DNA from: Rhizobium glycinendophyticum
GTDB taxonomy: Bacteria > Pseudomonadota > Alphaproteobacteria > Rhizobiales > Rhizobiaceae
DNA length: 64,000 nucleotides
Direction: 5' to 3'
NCBI RefSeq assembly: GCF_006443685.1
Contig: NZ_VFYP01000001.1
Coordinates: forward strand, 2,108,001-2,172,000
Shown in pieces: positions 1 to 9,597 of this stretch. The position numbers and the translations under genes were made by a program. The notes under the pieces were generated by a model that worked only from the letters and a program-made list of their open reading frames with translations, was not told where the DNA came from and ran no database searches. Numbering within the stretch: the first letter of the stretch is position 1; each line of letters starts with the position of its first letter.

Positions 1-80
1 GATCATGGGGTAGAGGCGACGGCTCCCCCTCAGTACAGACAGGATCACACAGGCTGCTGCGCAAGGGGACAAGGCTTGCC

Positions 81-1970
81 ATGATGATTGATCCAACGGC
101 ACAAGCAGCAACCTCGGCCCCGATGTCACTGGTCCCGCCAGATCCAGACCTGATCCAACACTTCGGTCGGCTGGTCGATCAATTCGAGAGCCGTATCCTG
201 CAAAGCCTGCTGTCGGCGCCCCGCTTGGTTGCCGATCTGAGTGCCGCAGGCGCCCGTTTGCCGCTGGCCAATGACTTGCTTGTTCATTTGTTTGCGACCA
301 GCCTGGTTCTCGTAGTCCTGTATTGCGGCGTTTCTTTCCTTAGCCGTTCACAGCGGCTTGCAGCGGCGCAAGCGCGCATTCCGGTCATCGCCATGTTACG
401 ACTGACGGCCTGGAGTCTCCTTCCGTTTCTGGTGACCGCGCTGGTGGCGCGCACCCTTCTTCTTTACGGCATGGCCGCTCCGGCGGAACAACATGCACTG
501 GCGCGTGATATTGTCCTTGCGGTCGTCGTCTGGCTAGCTTCCGTCACCTTCCTCGATCTGGTCTTGCGCCCCGGTATTCCGCACCTTCGTCTCGTCGCAC
601 TGAACGAACAAGGGGCCCGGCGTGCCTTTTGCTGGGGTGCGGCGCTCCTCGCCTTTGCCCAATTTCAGGCAGCGTTACTCGAGACCATGGCTCTGGCTGG
701 AATGCCCGTGTCATCGCTGACCCTGATGGCAGGCCTTGCGGCAACGACGCTTCTGGTTTTCGTGTTGCGCCTGCTGAGACGGCTGGGCCATGACGGGCTG
801 CTGCCGCTCCTGCAGTTTGGCCTCGGCTGGGTCGCAATTCTCGGGGTTCTCCTTTGGATCGCCGGCTGGGTGATGCAGAACATGACGCTGTTCCAAGGCA
901 TGAAGGGACTGATCGTCGGCATCCTGATCGCACTGGCTTTCGACCGCTCGATCGCGCTCAGTATCATCCTGTCCCGCCGCCCGACGGTGATGCGGCTGTT
1001 GTTCGTCATCCGGGTTGTGGTGGACGCCGTCGTAATCGCTGTCATCCTGCGCGTGGTGGCCGGTTACTGGCTGGTCGGCAGTCTGTCCCTGGTCGATCCG
1101 GCACAATGGCCTGAATATTCCAGACGTCTCAACTTTGCCCTTGTCCTTCTTGTCTTTGCAGCGGGGCTTGCCGCACTCATTCACGCGATCATCGAAGCCC
1201 GCATCATGCCCCAGGAGGCACTCGGCTCTCTGGAAGACCAAGAGCTGCGCCAGGCGCGGGTTTCGACCGTCCTGCCGATCATCCGGTTCTCCCTTCTAGT
1301 GCTCATCGGCGGTGTCTTCTCGCTCGTTGCACTCTCCGCGCTCGGCATCGACACGACGCCGTTGATGGCAGGTGCAGGCATTCTGGGTCTCGCCGTCAGC
1401 CTGGGTTCGCAGGCCCTTGTCAAGGACGTGATTTCCGGCGTCTTCTGGATGCTGGACGATGCCTTCCGTCTTGGCGAAGACGTCGAGATCGACGGCAAGC
1501 CCGGTCGGATCGAACGCATCCAGATCCGCAGCCTGCGGCTGCGCGGCGGCGATGGTCGTCTTCACAGCATTCCCTATGGCCAGATCGAAGTCGTTGCCAG
1601 CCGCAGCCGAAGTTTGGCAACAGCCAGGATCACGATCAGGCTCAGTGAAAGCCCGAGCACCTCGCAGCAGGATCGTCTTCTTCGGCTGGTGGGATCGACG
1701 CTTCGCAGCGAACCTGCCATTCATACGGCGATTGTCGGCAAGATAGTGCTTTGCGAAGTTGTGAACGGTGCAGAGGCGCACGAGCTCGGTCTTAGCTTCA
1801 ATCTATTGCGCGCTTCTGCGCCCGGGGTCCTCTCGCTCATCCCACCCCTCCTCCTTGAGGTCCTTCAGTCCACCAACTTTGCGCTGGCAGGGCGCACGGT
1901 CGACGTTCGTATGGTGGATACGCAGCCCAGCGAGGAGACGGCACTGCAAATAGCAGCGTCTACGCCATGA
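81..1970 (+). CDS. MscS-family mechanosensitive ion channel
   Basis: A 629-residue inner-membrane protein with about ten hydrophobic segments in the N-terminal two thirds. The MscS core follows: the Gly/Ala-rich pore-helix-like stretch GILGLAVSLGSQALVKDVI starts near residue 433, and the beta-domain segments DVEIDGKPGRIERI and IPYGQI come next. Proteins of this family open on membrane tension and release solutes during hypo-osmotic shock. It is longer than E. coli MscS (286 residues), like the larger MscK/YbdG-type relatives with extra N-terminal helices. There are two in-frame ATGs (81 and 84), with AAGGGGA and AAGG purine stretches just upstream. It appears monocistronic. The family call is secure; the subfamily is not. 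Confidence 0.88.
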   Translation: MMIDPTAQAATSAPMSLVPPDPDLIQHFGRLVDQFESRILQSLLSAPRLVADLSAAGARLPLANDLLVHLFATSLVLVVLYCGVSFLSRSQRLAAAQARIPVIAMLRLTAWSLLPFLVTALVARTLLLYGMAAPAEQHALARDIVLAVVVWLASVTFLDLVLRPGIPHLRLVALNEQGARRAFCWGAALLAFAQFQAALLETMALAGMPVSSLTLMAGLAATTLLVFVLRLLRRLGHDGLLPLLQFGLGWVAILGVLLWIAGWVMQNMTLFQGMKGLIVGILIALAFDRSIALSIILSRRPTVMRLLFVIRVVVDAVVIAVILRVVAGYWLVGSLSLVDPAQWPEYSRRLNFALVLLVFAAGLAALIHAIIEARIMPQEALGSLEDQELRQARVSTVLPIIRFSLLVLIGGVFSLVALSALGIDTTPLMAGAGILGLAVSLGSQALVKDVISGVFWMLDDAFRLGEDVEIDGKPGRIERIQIRSLRLRGGDGRLHSIPYGQIEVVASRSRSLATARITIRLSESPSTSQQDRLLRLVGSTLRSEPAIHTAIVGKIVLCEVVNGAEAHELGLSFNLLRASAPGVLSLIPPLLLEVLQSTNFALAGRTVDVRMVDTQPSEETALQIAASTP

Positions 1971-2037
1971 TCATGGGATGGCGCCATGACGCGACCTGAA
2001 CCAGGGTGCGCTCCACAATCGCACGGCGTCCGGCCGG

Positions 2038-3198
2038 ATGCGCTTGAACTGGAGCAACGGAGTGCCCGTCTTGACGGCTGATCTTAGGGAAGCAAAGCAA
2101 GGGATTGCCAGCGGCATTGTGGTCCTGGCGCTCGTCCTTGCCGGGTGCTCTCCTGCAGATATGGGGCTATTGCAGCCGGTCCCTGCCGTTGATGCGCAAG
2201 CGCGGCAGCTGTCCATGCTGGCGGTCACGACGCGCAAGCCAGAAACCGACAAGAAGGGCTTTCTCTTCGGACACGAACGCGACAGCGCCGTGCACGTCGT
2301 TCGGTTGACGATGTCGATGCCGAAAGTTCGCAAGGCGGGCACTCTGCCGGTATCGGCCCGCGATCCCGATCCGAAAACGGAGATCACCCTCGTCACGGCG
2401 ACACCGCTCACTTATGCCGCGTTCAAGGCCGAAGCGGCCTCACCCGTCGATCCTGCGCAAAAGACGACGCGCGCCATGATCTTTACCCATGGCTTCAATA
2501 CCCGCTTCGATCAGGCCGCCGTTCGTTATGCGCAGATCATCGAGGATACTCACTTCGACGGTCGACCCATCCTGTTCAGCTGGCCCTCGGAGGGCAGTCC
2601 GACCGGCTATGGCTACGACAAGGATTCGGCCAATTACAGCCGCGATGCCTTGCAACAGCTGATCGATGGACTGGCTGAGGAAAAGAGCCTCGAGCGCATC
2701 GATATCTTCGCCCACTCCATGGGGACCTGGCTGACGATGGAGACGTTGCGCCAGATGGCGTTGTCGAAGGACAAGGCGGCGCTGGACCGGATCGGGACCA
2801 TCATCCTGGCGGCTCCCGACATCGATTTCGATGTTTTCCGCACCCAAGTGAGCCAGCTCGGCCCGCTCGCCGGCCGCATCAAGGTCTATGTCTCGGCCGA
2901 TGACCGCGCGCTGCAGCTGTCGCGCCGCCTTTTCGGCGGCAAGATCCGCGCCGGTGAGACGACCGATCTCGCCCAGTTCCGTGCACTTGGCATCGAAGCC
3001 TACGACATTTCCCAGGTGAAGGGCGGTTTCGGCAAGAACCACGGAAAGGCCTTCGGCGACGGCCAGACCATCGCCGGCATCGGTCGCACCCTGTCCAATC
3101 GCCCGGGTCCGATCACAACCGGCCTGCAGACACTCGTCGTCGCCGTGCCCAGGCTCGACGATGCCCTTCTGGCTGCGACCGACCAGAGCAGATTCTGA
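2038..3198 (+). CDS. DUF900-type alpha/beta hydrolase, probable lipoprotein
   Basis: A 386-residue protein of the DUF900 alpha/beta-hydrolase family. Residues about 23-37 form a hydrophobic signal ending in LAGC, a lipobox, so the product is probably an outer-envelope lipoprotein. The hydrolase core has THGFNTRFDQ near the oxyanion region and the nucleophile elbow AHSMG with Ser at about residue 227, followed by an APDID segment fitting the acid loop. The substrate is unknown for this family. The 20 or so residues before the hydrophobic segment are long for a lipoprotein signal, so translation may begin further in than the ATG given. The EF-hand gene starts 34 bp downstream on the same strand, so co-transcription is plausible. 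Confidence 0.8.
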   Translation: MRLNWSNGVPVLTADLREAKQGIASGIVVLALVLAGCSPADMGLLQPVPAVDAQARQLSMLAVTTRKPETDKKGFLFGHERDSAVHVVRLTMSMPKVRKAGTLPVSARDPDPKTEITLVTATPLTYAAFKAEAASPVDPAQKTTRAMIFTHGFNTRFDQAAVRYAQIIEDTHFDGRPILFSWPSEGSPTGYGYDKDSANYSRDALQQLIDGLAEEKSLERIDIFAHSMGTWLTMETLRQMALSKDKAALDRIGTIILAAPDIDFDVFRTQVSQLGPLAGRIKVYVSADDRALQLSRRLFGGKIRAGETTDLAQFRALGIEAYDISQVKGGFGKNHGKAFGDGQTIAGIGRTLSNRPGPITTGLQTLVVAVPRLDDALLAATDQSRF

Positions 3199-3232
3199 AA
3201 CGCAAACCCCGTCTGACCAAGAGGAGAATTTC

Positions 3233-3511
3233 ATGAAAACCCGCAACCTGATCCCCGCCGTCCTGTCTCTGTCCCTCTTCATGCCGCTTGCCGCCGAGGC
3301 GCAGCAGGAAGCCTTCATGGCGGCCGACAAGAACGGCGACACGCAGCTCGATTCCAGCGAGTTCAAGACCTTCATCGACGCACTGGCGGCTGCCGGCAAA
3401 CCCATGGCCGTGAAGATCAAGGGGGCGGGACGTTATGGCATGGCCTTCGGCCGGATCGACAAGGACAAGGACGGCATACTGACGCCGACGGAACTTTCCG
3501 CGCTGAAGTGA
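3233..3511 (+). CDS. Secreted EF-hand calcium-binding protein
   Basis: A 92-residue protein with a Sec signal peptide (about residues 1-22, ending AEA-Q) and two EF-hand-like loops, DKNGDTQLDSSEF and DKDKDGILTPTEL. Each has Asp/Asn at the ligand positions and a Glu at position 12, so calcium binding in the periplasm is likely. The start is the ATG behind GAGGAG (3221-3226), not the upstream in-frame codon that overlaps the preceding gene. It sits between the DUF900 hydrolase and an RND efflux pair. No functional link to either is shown by sequence. Confidence 0.82.
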   Translation: MKTRNLIPAVLSLSLFMPLAAEAQQEAFMAADKNGDTQLDSSEFKTFIDALAAAGKPMAVKIKGAGRYGMAFGRIDKDKDGILTPTELSALK

Positions 3512-3545
3512 GCCGTGCACACAGGACCTGCCTGGAGAGCCCATC

Positions 3546-4655
3546 ATGAACCGCCTGATCGCCACATTCGCACTTGTGGCCTCCCTCATCCTTTCGACCT
3601 GCATGGCGCAGGCCGAAGAGGCGAAGCGCAAGGTCGTGGTCGAAACGCCCGAGAGTGTCGACATCACCCGATATCTGCAATCGACCGGATCGTTCAGCGC
3701 GGTCAACGCGGTCGACCTGGTCGCCCGCGTCTCGGGCACGCTTCAGGAGGTCCGATTCCGCGACGGGGATTTCGTCCGCAAGGGGGAGACGATTTTCGTC
3801 ATCGAGCCGGAGCCCTATCGGATCAGCCTTCTGACGGCTGAGGCGGATCTGAAGCAGCAGCAGGCGAACCTCGAACAGGCGCAAGCGAATGCCGCCCGAC
3901 AGGAAACCCTCTCGGCGCGGCAGGTCGTCTCCGAAAGCACACGGGAAAGCGCCGACACCCAGAAGCGGGTGGCCGAGGCACAGCTGACGGCGGCGGAGGC
4001 GAGGCTGCGCTCTGCCGCTCTCAACCTTTCCTATACCGAGGTGAAGGCTCCGTTCGACGGTATCTTGGGCGCGCGCTCGACGGATCCCGGCGCCTATGTC
4101 AATGCCGCCGCTGCACCGAGCCTGGCAACCTTGATCCAGCCCGACCCGCTTCATCTGAATTTTTCCGCCACGGAGCAGGAGGTCATCCTGATCCGCAAGG
4201 CGCTTGCCGGCCGCAAGATCAGCCCCAGCGAAGGCAATCCGATCCGGGTGGAAGCCGCTCTCTCCGAAGGCGGCGGATACGGCTATGCCGGAACGCTCGA
4301 CTATATCGCGCCTGAGATCGACCGAGCAACGGGCACGCTCGGCCTTCGGGCGGTCTTTCCGAATTCGGACCGCTTCCTGTCCTCCGGCATGTTTGCAAGA
4401 GTGCGCATCCCTCTCGATACGCGCCGCGTGGTGACCGTTGCCGAAATGGCGATCACCAGCCTGCAGGGCACGCACAGTGTCCTCGTGGTGGACGATAAGG
4501 GCGTCGTCCAGCAGCGCAAGGTGACGCTCGGCGACAAAACGCCGGAGGGACGGCGCGAGGTTCTCTCCGGGATCGGCGAGGCGGACCGCGTCGTCACGCT
4601 CGGTCTCGGCGGCCTGCGTCCAGGACAGGCGGTCGAGATCGTCGACCAGATCTGA
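3546..4655 (+). CDS. RND efflux periplasmic adaptor subunit (MFP/HlyD family)
   Basis: A 369-residue membrane-fusion protein that would bridge the inner-membrane RND pump at 4688 to an outer-membrane channel. It has an N-terminal signal (residues 1-23), the first half of a lipoyl-like domain (ARVSGTLQEVRFRDGDFVRKGE, about 58-79), an Ala/Gln/Glu-rich alpha-hairpin coiled coil (about 95-155), the second lipoyl half (EVKAPFDGILGAR), a beta-barrel and a membrane-proximal domain. The pump gene starts 32 bp downstream, so the two form an operon. No TolC-like gene is nearby, so the outer-membrane partner must be encoded elsewhere. The exported substrate cannot be told from sequence. Confidence 0.92.
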   Translation: MNRLIATFALVASLILSTCMAQAEEAKRKVVVETPESVDITRYLQSTGSFSAVNAVDLVARVSGTLQEVRFRDGDFVRKGETIFVIEPEPYRISLLTAEADLKQQQANLEQAQANAARQETLSARQVVSESTRESADTQKRVAEAQLTAAEARLRSAALNLSYTEVKAPFDGILGARSTDPGAYVNAAAAPSLATLIQPDPLHLNFSATEQEVILIRKALAGRKISPSEGNPIRVEAALSEGGGYGYAGTLDYIAPEIDRATGTLGLRAVFPNSDRFLSSGMFARVRIPLDTRRVVTVAEMAITSLQGTHSVLVVDDKGVVQQRKVTLGDKTPEGRREVLSGIGEADRVVTLGLGGLRPGQAVEIVDQI

Positions 4656-4687
4656 CACTTCCCCATTCGTCTGACAGGGAGCCCCCA

Positions 4688-7600
4688 ATGGCCCGGCTTT
4701 TCATCGATCGCCCGGTTCTGGCGAATGTGATCGCCATCCTGACGATCATCCTGGGGCTGGTGGCCCTCATGCGCCTGCCGGTCGCACAATATCCTGATGT
4801 CGTCCCGCCATCGATCCAGGTGACCGCGCGTTATCCCGGCGCCAATGCGGAAACCATCGTTCAGGATGTCGCGCTTCCCATCGAAAGCCGCGTCAACGGG
4901 GTCGAAGGCATGCTCTACATGCAGTCGACCGCGACCAGCGATGGTGCCTATACGCTGACCGTCACATTTGCGATCGGCACCGACCCGGACGAGGCACAGA
5001 TCCTGGTGCAAAACCGCGTGGCCGGGGCCGTGCCGCTTCTGCCGGATGCCGTCCAGTCGCAGGGCGTCCAGACCGCAAAACGCTCGACCTCGATCCTGGC
5101 CATCGTCGCGCTCACCTCCGACAATCCCGATCACGACAGCCTGTTCATGGCGAATTACGGCACGATCAGCCTGGTGGACGAGATCGCCCGCGTGCCCGGG
5201 ATCGGCGCCGTCAACGTCTTCGGCGCGGGCAGTTATGCTGTCCGCATCTGGATGGATCCGCAGAAGATGGCCGCCCGTGGCCTGGTGCCCTCCGACGTGA
5301 TGTCGGCCATCCGCCAGCAGAGCCGGACCTCGTCTGCCGGACAGCTGGCGCTGCCGCCCGTGCCGGCCGGGCAGGAGTTTCAGTACACACTGAAGCTTGC
5401 CTCCAAGCTCGAAGACGTCGGTGATTTCTCCGGCATCATACTCAAGGTGGGCGACAACGGGGAGATCGTCCGGCTCGCCGATGTGGCGCGCGTGGAACTC
5501 GGCGCACAACAATACAGCCAGCAGTTCGCCATCGACGGCAAGCCTGCGGCGGGCCTTGCCCTGTTCCTTCTGCCGGATGCCAACGCGCTGGAGACGATCG
5601 CCGCCGTCAAGGCGCGCATGGCCGAGCTTTCGGCTCAGTTTCCGCAGGGCCTTACCTATTCCGTGCCCTTCGACACGACGCTCTTCGTCTCTGCCGCAAT
5701 CGGCGACGTGTACCATACGCTGATCGAAGCCGCGGTGCTGGTGCTCCTGGTCATTCTGCTCTTCCTGCAGAACTGGCGCGCCACCCTGGTGCCGGCGACG
5801 ACGGTCCCGGTCACCATCATCGGCGCTTTCGCGGCTCTCGCGCTGTTCGGCTTCTCCATCAACCTTTCCACGCTGTTCGCCATCATCCTTGCGATCGGCA
5901 TCGTCGTCGATGACGCGATCGTCGTGGTCGAAGCGGCCGCCAAGCATATCGAAACAGGCGTGGCCCCGCGGGAGGCGGCCGCACGCGCCATGGACGAACT
6001 CTTCGGCCCGATCATCGGCATCACGCTCGTGCTGCTCGCCGTTTTCCTGCCGGCCTCCTTCCTGCCGGGTCTCAGCGGCGAGATGTACCGGCAGTTCTCG
6101 CTGGTGATCGCCGCGACGGCGCTGATCAGCGCCGTCAATGCGGTGACGTTGAAGCCGACCCAATGTGCCCTGTGGCTGAAGCCGCATGCGGAGGGACGGC
6201 GAAAGAACCTCCTCTATCGCGGTTTCGACCTTCTCTATGGCGGACTGGAGCGCCTCTATGTCCGTCTGATCCGCCGGATGCTGGACTTCAGCCTCATCCT
6301 CTCCGTTCTGGCGCTGCTGCTGGCCGGCCTTGCGGTAGCCTTACTCGCCCGCGTCCCGACCGCTTTCCTCCCGATCGAGGACCAGGGCTATTTTCTGGTG
6401 TCCGTCCAGCTTCCGGAAGGGGCATCGCTGGAGCGGACGTCGGCGGCGCTCGAGGATGTGCGGCGGCGCGTCGAGGACATGGAGGCGGTCGACACCGTGG
6501 TTGCGATCAGCGGACTGTCTGCCCTGAACGGCAATGCGAGTCTCGCCAATGCTGGCGTGGCCTATGTCATTTTGAAAGACTGGAGCGTGAGAGCCGAAGG
6601 CGAGGATTTGCTGTCGCTCTACACCGCCCTTCGCGAGCGGCTGGGCAACCTTCCCGATGGCCAGGCGCTCGTCCTGCCGCCCCCGCCGATCCAGGGGATC
6701 GGCAATGCCGCCGGTTTTGCCCTGCAGATCCAGTCGCGGGATGGCAACTTCGACTACGAGCGTCTTGCCGAAGTCGGGGCGAGCGTTGCGCGGATCGCAG
6801 CCGGCGATCAGACCTTTCGCGAGGCCTTTAGTCCCTTCCGGGCGGATGCGCCGCAATATGCGGTGCTGATCGACCGCGTGAAGGCGCATAGCCGGAACGT
6901 CGATGTCGGTCAGGCCTATGATACCGTCGGCCAGTATATCGGCTCCTCCTATGCCGGTCAGATCAATCTGTTCGGACGCGTCTTCCAGGTCTATGTGCAG
7001 GCGGATGCGGAGCGGCGCATCACCGTCTCCGATCTCGAACAGCTGCGGCTGCGGAGCTCGACCGGGCAGATGGTGCCACTCGGCGCCATCGCCGAGGTTC
7101 AGGCCGTGACCGGTCCCGCCCTGATCAGCCTCTACAACCTCTATCCCTCCGCGCAGATCATCGGCTCGCAGGCCACCGGCTTCTCGACCGGGCAGGCGCT
7201 CGACCGGCTGGACGAGATCACTCAGGACTTGCTACCGGACGGCTATTCGAAGGAATGGACGGCGGTATCCTACCAGGAGCGCGTGCTGGGCGGGCAGATC
7301 TATCTCGTCTATGCGCTGAGCCTGCTGCTCGTCTACATCGTGCTCGCCGGCCAATATGAAAGCTGGTGGGCGCCGGTCGGCATCATTGCCACAGTGCCGC
7401 TCGCGCTGATCGGCACCGCGCTGACCTTGCTGGCCGTGAATGCCTCGGTCAACCTCTATACGCAGATCGGCCTCGTCCTGCTGATCGCGCTGTCCGCCAA
7501 AAATGCGATCCTGATCGTCGAGACTGGACGTCACCTTCGGTTCAAGGAGGGACGGAGCATTGTCGAAGCGGCGCTCGAAGCGGCGGGATCGCGTTTCCGC

Positions 7601-7819
7601 CCGATCCTGATGACATCGATCGCCTTCATTCTCGGCGTGGTGCCGCTGGTGCTGCAGACCGGCGCCGGAGCCAGCGCCCAGAAGTCGATCGGCATTGCCG
7701 TCCTCACCGGCATGCTGGGTTCCACCTGCCTGACCGTCGTCTTCGTGCCGCCCTTCTTCGTCGTCCTGCAACGAATCGAAGAATTTTTCCGAAAGAAGCC
7801 GATGATGGTGAAGACGTGA
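4688..7819 (+). CDS. RND multidrug efflux pump, inner-membrane subunit (HAE1/AcrB type)
   Basis: A 1043-residue protein, the usual size for hydrophobe/amphiphile efflux RND pumps. It starts with the typical ARLFIDRPVLANVIAI segment, has TM1, a large periplasmic porter domain, a TM2-6 bundle with the proton-relay motif GIVVDDAIVVVE (adjacent Asp residues in TM4), a second periplasmic loop, and a C-terminal TM bundle with ALSAKNAILIVE supplying the relay Lys. It acts as a proton/drug antiporter with the adaptor encoded just upstream. No local repressor gene of the TetR/AcrR kind is next to it. Confidence 0.95.
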   Translation: MARLFIDRPVLANVIAILTIILGLVALMRLPVAQYPDVVPPSIQVTARYPGANAETIVQDVALPIESRVNGVEGMLYMQSTATSDGAYTLTVTFAIGTDPDEAQILVQNRVAGAVPLLPDAVQSQGVQTAKRSTSILAIVALTSDNPDHDSLFMANYGTISLVDEIARVPGIGAVNVFGAGSYAVRIWMDPQKMAARGLVPSDVMSAIRQQSRTSSAGQLALPPVPAGQEFQYTLKLASKLEDVGDFSGIILKVGDNGEIVRLADVARVELGAQQYSQQFAIDGKPAAGLALFLLPDANALETIAAVKARMAELSAQFPQGLTYSVPFDTTLFVSAAIGDVYHTLIEAAVLVLLVILLFLQNWRATLVPATTVPVTIIGAFAALALFGFSINLSTLFAIILAIGIVVDDAIVVVEAAAKHIETGVAPREAAARAMDELFGPIIGITLVLLAVFLPASFLPGLSGEMYRQFSLVIAATALISAVNAVTLKPTQCALWLKPHAEGRRKNLLYRGFDLLYGGLERLYVRLIRRMLDFSLILSVLALLLAGLAVALLARVPTAFLPIEDQGYFLVSVQLPEGASLERTSAALEDVRRRVEDMEAVDTVVAISGLSALNGNASLANAGVAYVILKDWSVRAEGEDLLSLYTALRERLGNLPDGQALVLPPPPIQGIGNAAGFALQIQSRDGNFDYERLAEVGASVARIAAGDQTFREAFSPFRADAPQYAVLIDRVKAHSRNVDVGQAYDTVGQYIGSSYAGQINLFGRVFQVYVQADAERRITVSDLEQLRLRSSTGQMVPLGAIAEVQAVTGPALISLYNLYPSAQIIGSQATGFSTGQALDRLDEITQDLLPDGYSKEWTAVSYQERVLGGQIYLVYALSLLLVYIVLAGQYESWWAPVGIIATVPLALIGTALTLLAVNASVNLYTQIGLVLLIALSAKNAILIVETGRHLRFKEGRSIVEAALEAAGSRFRPILMTSIAFILGVVPLVLQTGAGASAQKSIGIAVLTGMLGSTCLTVVFVPPFFVVLQRIEEFFRKKPMMVKT

Positions 7820-7831
7820 CGGCGGTTTCTG

Positions 7832-8185
7832 TCAGCTGTTGAGAGGCTTAAAGCGCGTGCGGCGCGCAGCGGCAGAAGCGATGATATCCTTGTCCGACAT
7901 GAGCCAGTGGGCCGTCGGCCAGCGTCTTGCAGAGGTCGGCGCCCGTCGCGACCAATGATTCTGGCTGGCTCCATTCCGCCGATTCGGCGATCGCCATTTC
8001 CAGGGAAACACCATCATGACGGGCTTCGAGCGGAGCTGCTCCCAATGCGGTGAAGGCAGGTAGCGTTTCGGTGACATTTGTCCTGGTTCCGGCGATCCGT
8101 TGATCATGCAGCCCGTTTCGCTTCGCCGCATACGCTCCTGGCGGGTCTGCGGCAGGTCAGCATAGGTAAGAAGGGCATCAGCCAA
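7832..8185 (-). pseudogene. Possible decayed or frameshifted small gene after the phosphatase
   Basis: A TTG codon at 8185 lies 5 nt after a strong AGGAGG, itself just downstream of the phosphatase stop, so translational coupling is possible. It opens a 117-codon frame ending at 7832. The first 25 or so codons (ADALLTYADLPQTRQERMRR) look protein-like, but the middle turns Trp/Arg-rich. There the next frame (about 7848-8080) reads more like coding sequence (LGAAPLEARHDGVSLEMAIAESAEW). The tail, DKDIIASAAARR, again looks natural in the first frame. This pattern suggests a small gene with frame errors or decay. I recognise no family. It could also be non-coding intergenic DNA. Confidence 0.3.
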
Positions 8186-8193
8186 GACGCCTC

Positions 8194-8829
8194 CTAGCTG
8201 TCCAGGCCGATCACCTTTTCCAGCTTCTCCCAGGTATCGTCCATCGCATAGGCGGCGAGAAACGGCAGGTTGATATGGCCGTAGAGGGGCGAGAGCTGCC
8301 ATTCGGCCTCTTCCTCGTCGACGCCCGCCACCTGCTGGAGGAAGATGACCGAGGCAAGTCCGGTGCGGTCGGCGCCTGACATGCAATGGACGAGGATCGG
8401 CTGTTCGGCGCTCTTCAAAAGCGCCAGCAATTGCTGCGTTTTTTCCGGCGTCAGATCCTTGCGCGCGGACATGCCGAAATCGATATGCGTGGCGCCATGG
8501 GCCGCTGTCGCTGCGACCTCGTCGTCATACCAGCCTTTGCCGACACCTTCGCCGCGCAGGTTGATCACGGTCTTGATGCCGTAGCGGTCGATCTCCTCGC
8601 CGAGCCGCACGCCCGAGAGCTGGGCGGACCGATAGAACCGACCGGGAACGACCTCGTGAAAATTACCGGACAGGATGAGAATGCCGACATAGGCGCCGAA
8701 GAGCGCGGCCAAAGAGACAATCGAAAGGCCGGTGCGAAACACAACCCTGCGCCAGCGCGACCGATCCCGCACAGATCGGTCGGCAGTTTGGCCAGTATCG
8801 TCAAGCCCGCCCATCAACATCCTCATCAT
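8194..8829 (-). CDS. Membrane-anchored dual-specificity/tyrosine phosphatase-like protein
   Basis: A 211-residue protein with a single hydrophobic segment at about residues 33-55 and a C-terminal cysteine-phosphatase domain. The signature is HCMSGADRTG, a CX5R loop with Cys about 149 and Arg about 155. An upstream Asp-containing segment (YDDE) could supply the general acid. The arrangement VVPGRFYRSAQLSG...GIKTVINLRGE is typical of bacterial DSP/PTP-like proteins of unknown substrate. Several in-frame ATGs lie at the 5' end (8829, 8826, 8820, 8814), so the exact start is uncertain; 8814 has a GAGG just upstream. It is probably monocistronic, with only the doubtful small frame at 7832-8185 behind it. 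Confidence 0.83.
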   Translation of the reverse strand: MMRMLMGGLDDTGQTADRSVRDRSRWRRVVFRTGLSIVSLAALFGAYVGILILSGNFHEVVPGRFYRSAQLSGVRLGEEIDRYGIKTVINLRGEGVGKGWYDDEVAATAAHGATHIDFGMSARKDLTPEKTQQLLALLKSAEQPILVHCMSGADRTGLASVIFLQQVAGVDEEEAEWQLSPLYGHINLPFLAAYAMDDTWEKLEKVIGLDS

Positions 8830-9069
8830 CCCGACAGCCTTGTTCGAAATCGGCCATGGAACTCAATTCAGACCTTTCGATGACGCCAAAAGCCGCCCTC
8901 TGTCTTGCATCGCCAAATGTGCTTCACCAGTTGCAGCCAGCGGAGCAGACGCGACAGCCCAAATACAACAGCACTATATTCCCTTGCGACATCTGATGAG
9001 TTTTCACACCCGCATCAGGAGGCTCGTCTATGCCGCGATGACAAAAGGGCAGCCGCGCTGCTTTCGGCG

Positions 9070-9507
9070 TCACAACAGCCCGAGTTCCGCCAGCTCCCGT
9101 TTCAGGTCATCGGGCATGTCCTCGATATTGGCGCCCGAGGCCGCAAGATCGCGCGGGGCGGCATCCGCATCGAGATAACGCCACCCCTGGAATGGACGGC
9201 GCGGCGCGGGGGCGACTTCGATGACCTCGGGTCCCAGGATCAGCTCGCAACGGGATATCCCGTCGCCACCTGTGAAGGTCTTGATGTCCAGGAGTTTTTG
9301 CCGGGCCGAGAGCTGACCCTTGATGATCCAGTAGAGCGAGCCGCCGTCGAGCAGTTCTTCCATGCGCTTCGGAACCATGCGGGTGACATGCGAAGAATGC
9401 GGCTCCAGCCCCGCCGCGACCGCCACGAGGCAGCGTTCGGCGACCCAGTCCCGCAGGTCGTCAATGGTGTCGGCTCCGACGCAGAGTTTTAGGAGATGGA
9501 GTGCCAT
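9070..9507 (-). CDS. DUF1489 family protein
   Basis: A 145-residue soluble protein matching DUF1489, a family of unknown function widespread in alphaproteobacteria. Recognisable stretches are the start MALHLLKLCVGADTIDDL, the central TRMVPKRMEELLDGGSLYWIIKG and the C-terminal GWRYLDADAAPRD. There is no signal peptide, membrane helix or catalytic motif. GGAG lies 5 nt before the ATG. It stands alone, between the phosphatase gene and sdaA. Confidence 0.8.
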   Translation of the reverse strand: MALHLLKLCVGADTIDDLRDWVAERCLVAVAAGLEPHSSHVTRMVPKRMEELLDGGSLYWIIKGQLSARQKLLDIKTFTGGDGISRCELILGPEVIEVAPAPRRPFQGWRYLDADAAPRDLAASGANIEDMPDDLKRELAELGLL

Positions 9508-9597
9508 GCTCTCCGGGATAGCGGGTCTGACCTCAGGGTCAAGGGCAAGGGTGTCGCAGGGGGGCGGTGCTCAACAGTTTCGGTGATTTCTCGACAC

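Noticed and set aside
4301..6187. A 628-codon open frame on the minus strand opposite the RND adaptor and pump
   Set aside because: It is antisense to clearly coding RND genes, is rich in Arg/His/Gly/Asp as expected of a mirror frame in GC-rich DNA, and has no domain or ribosome-binding site.
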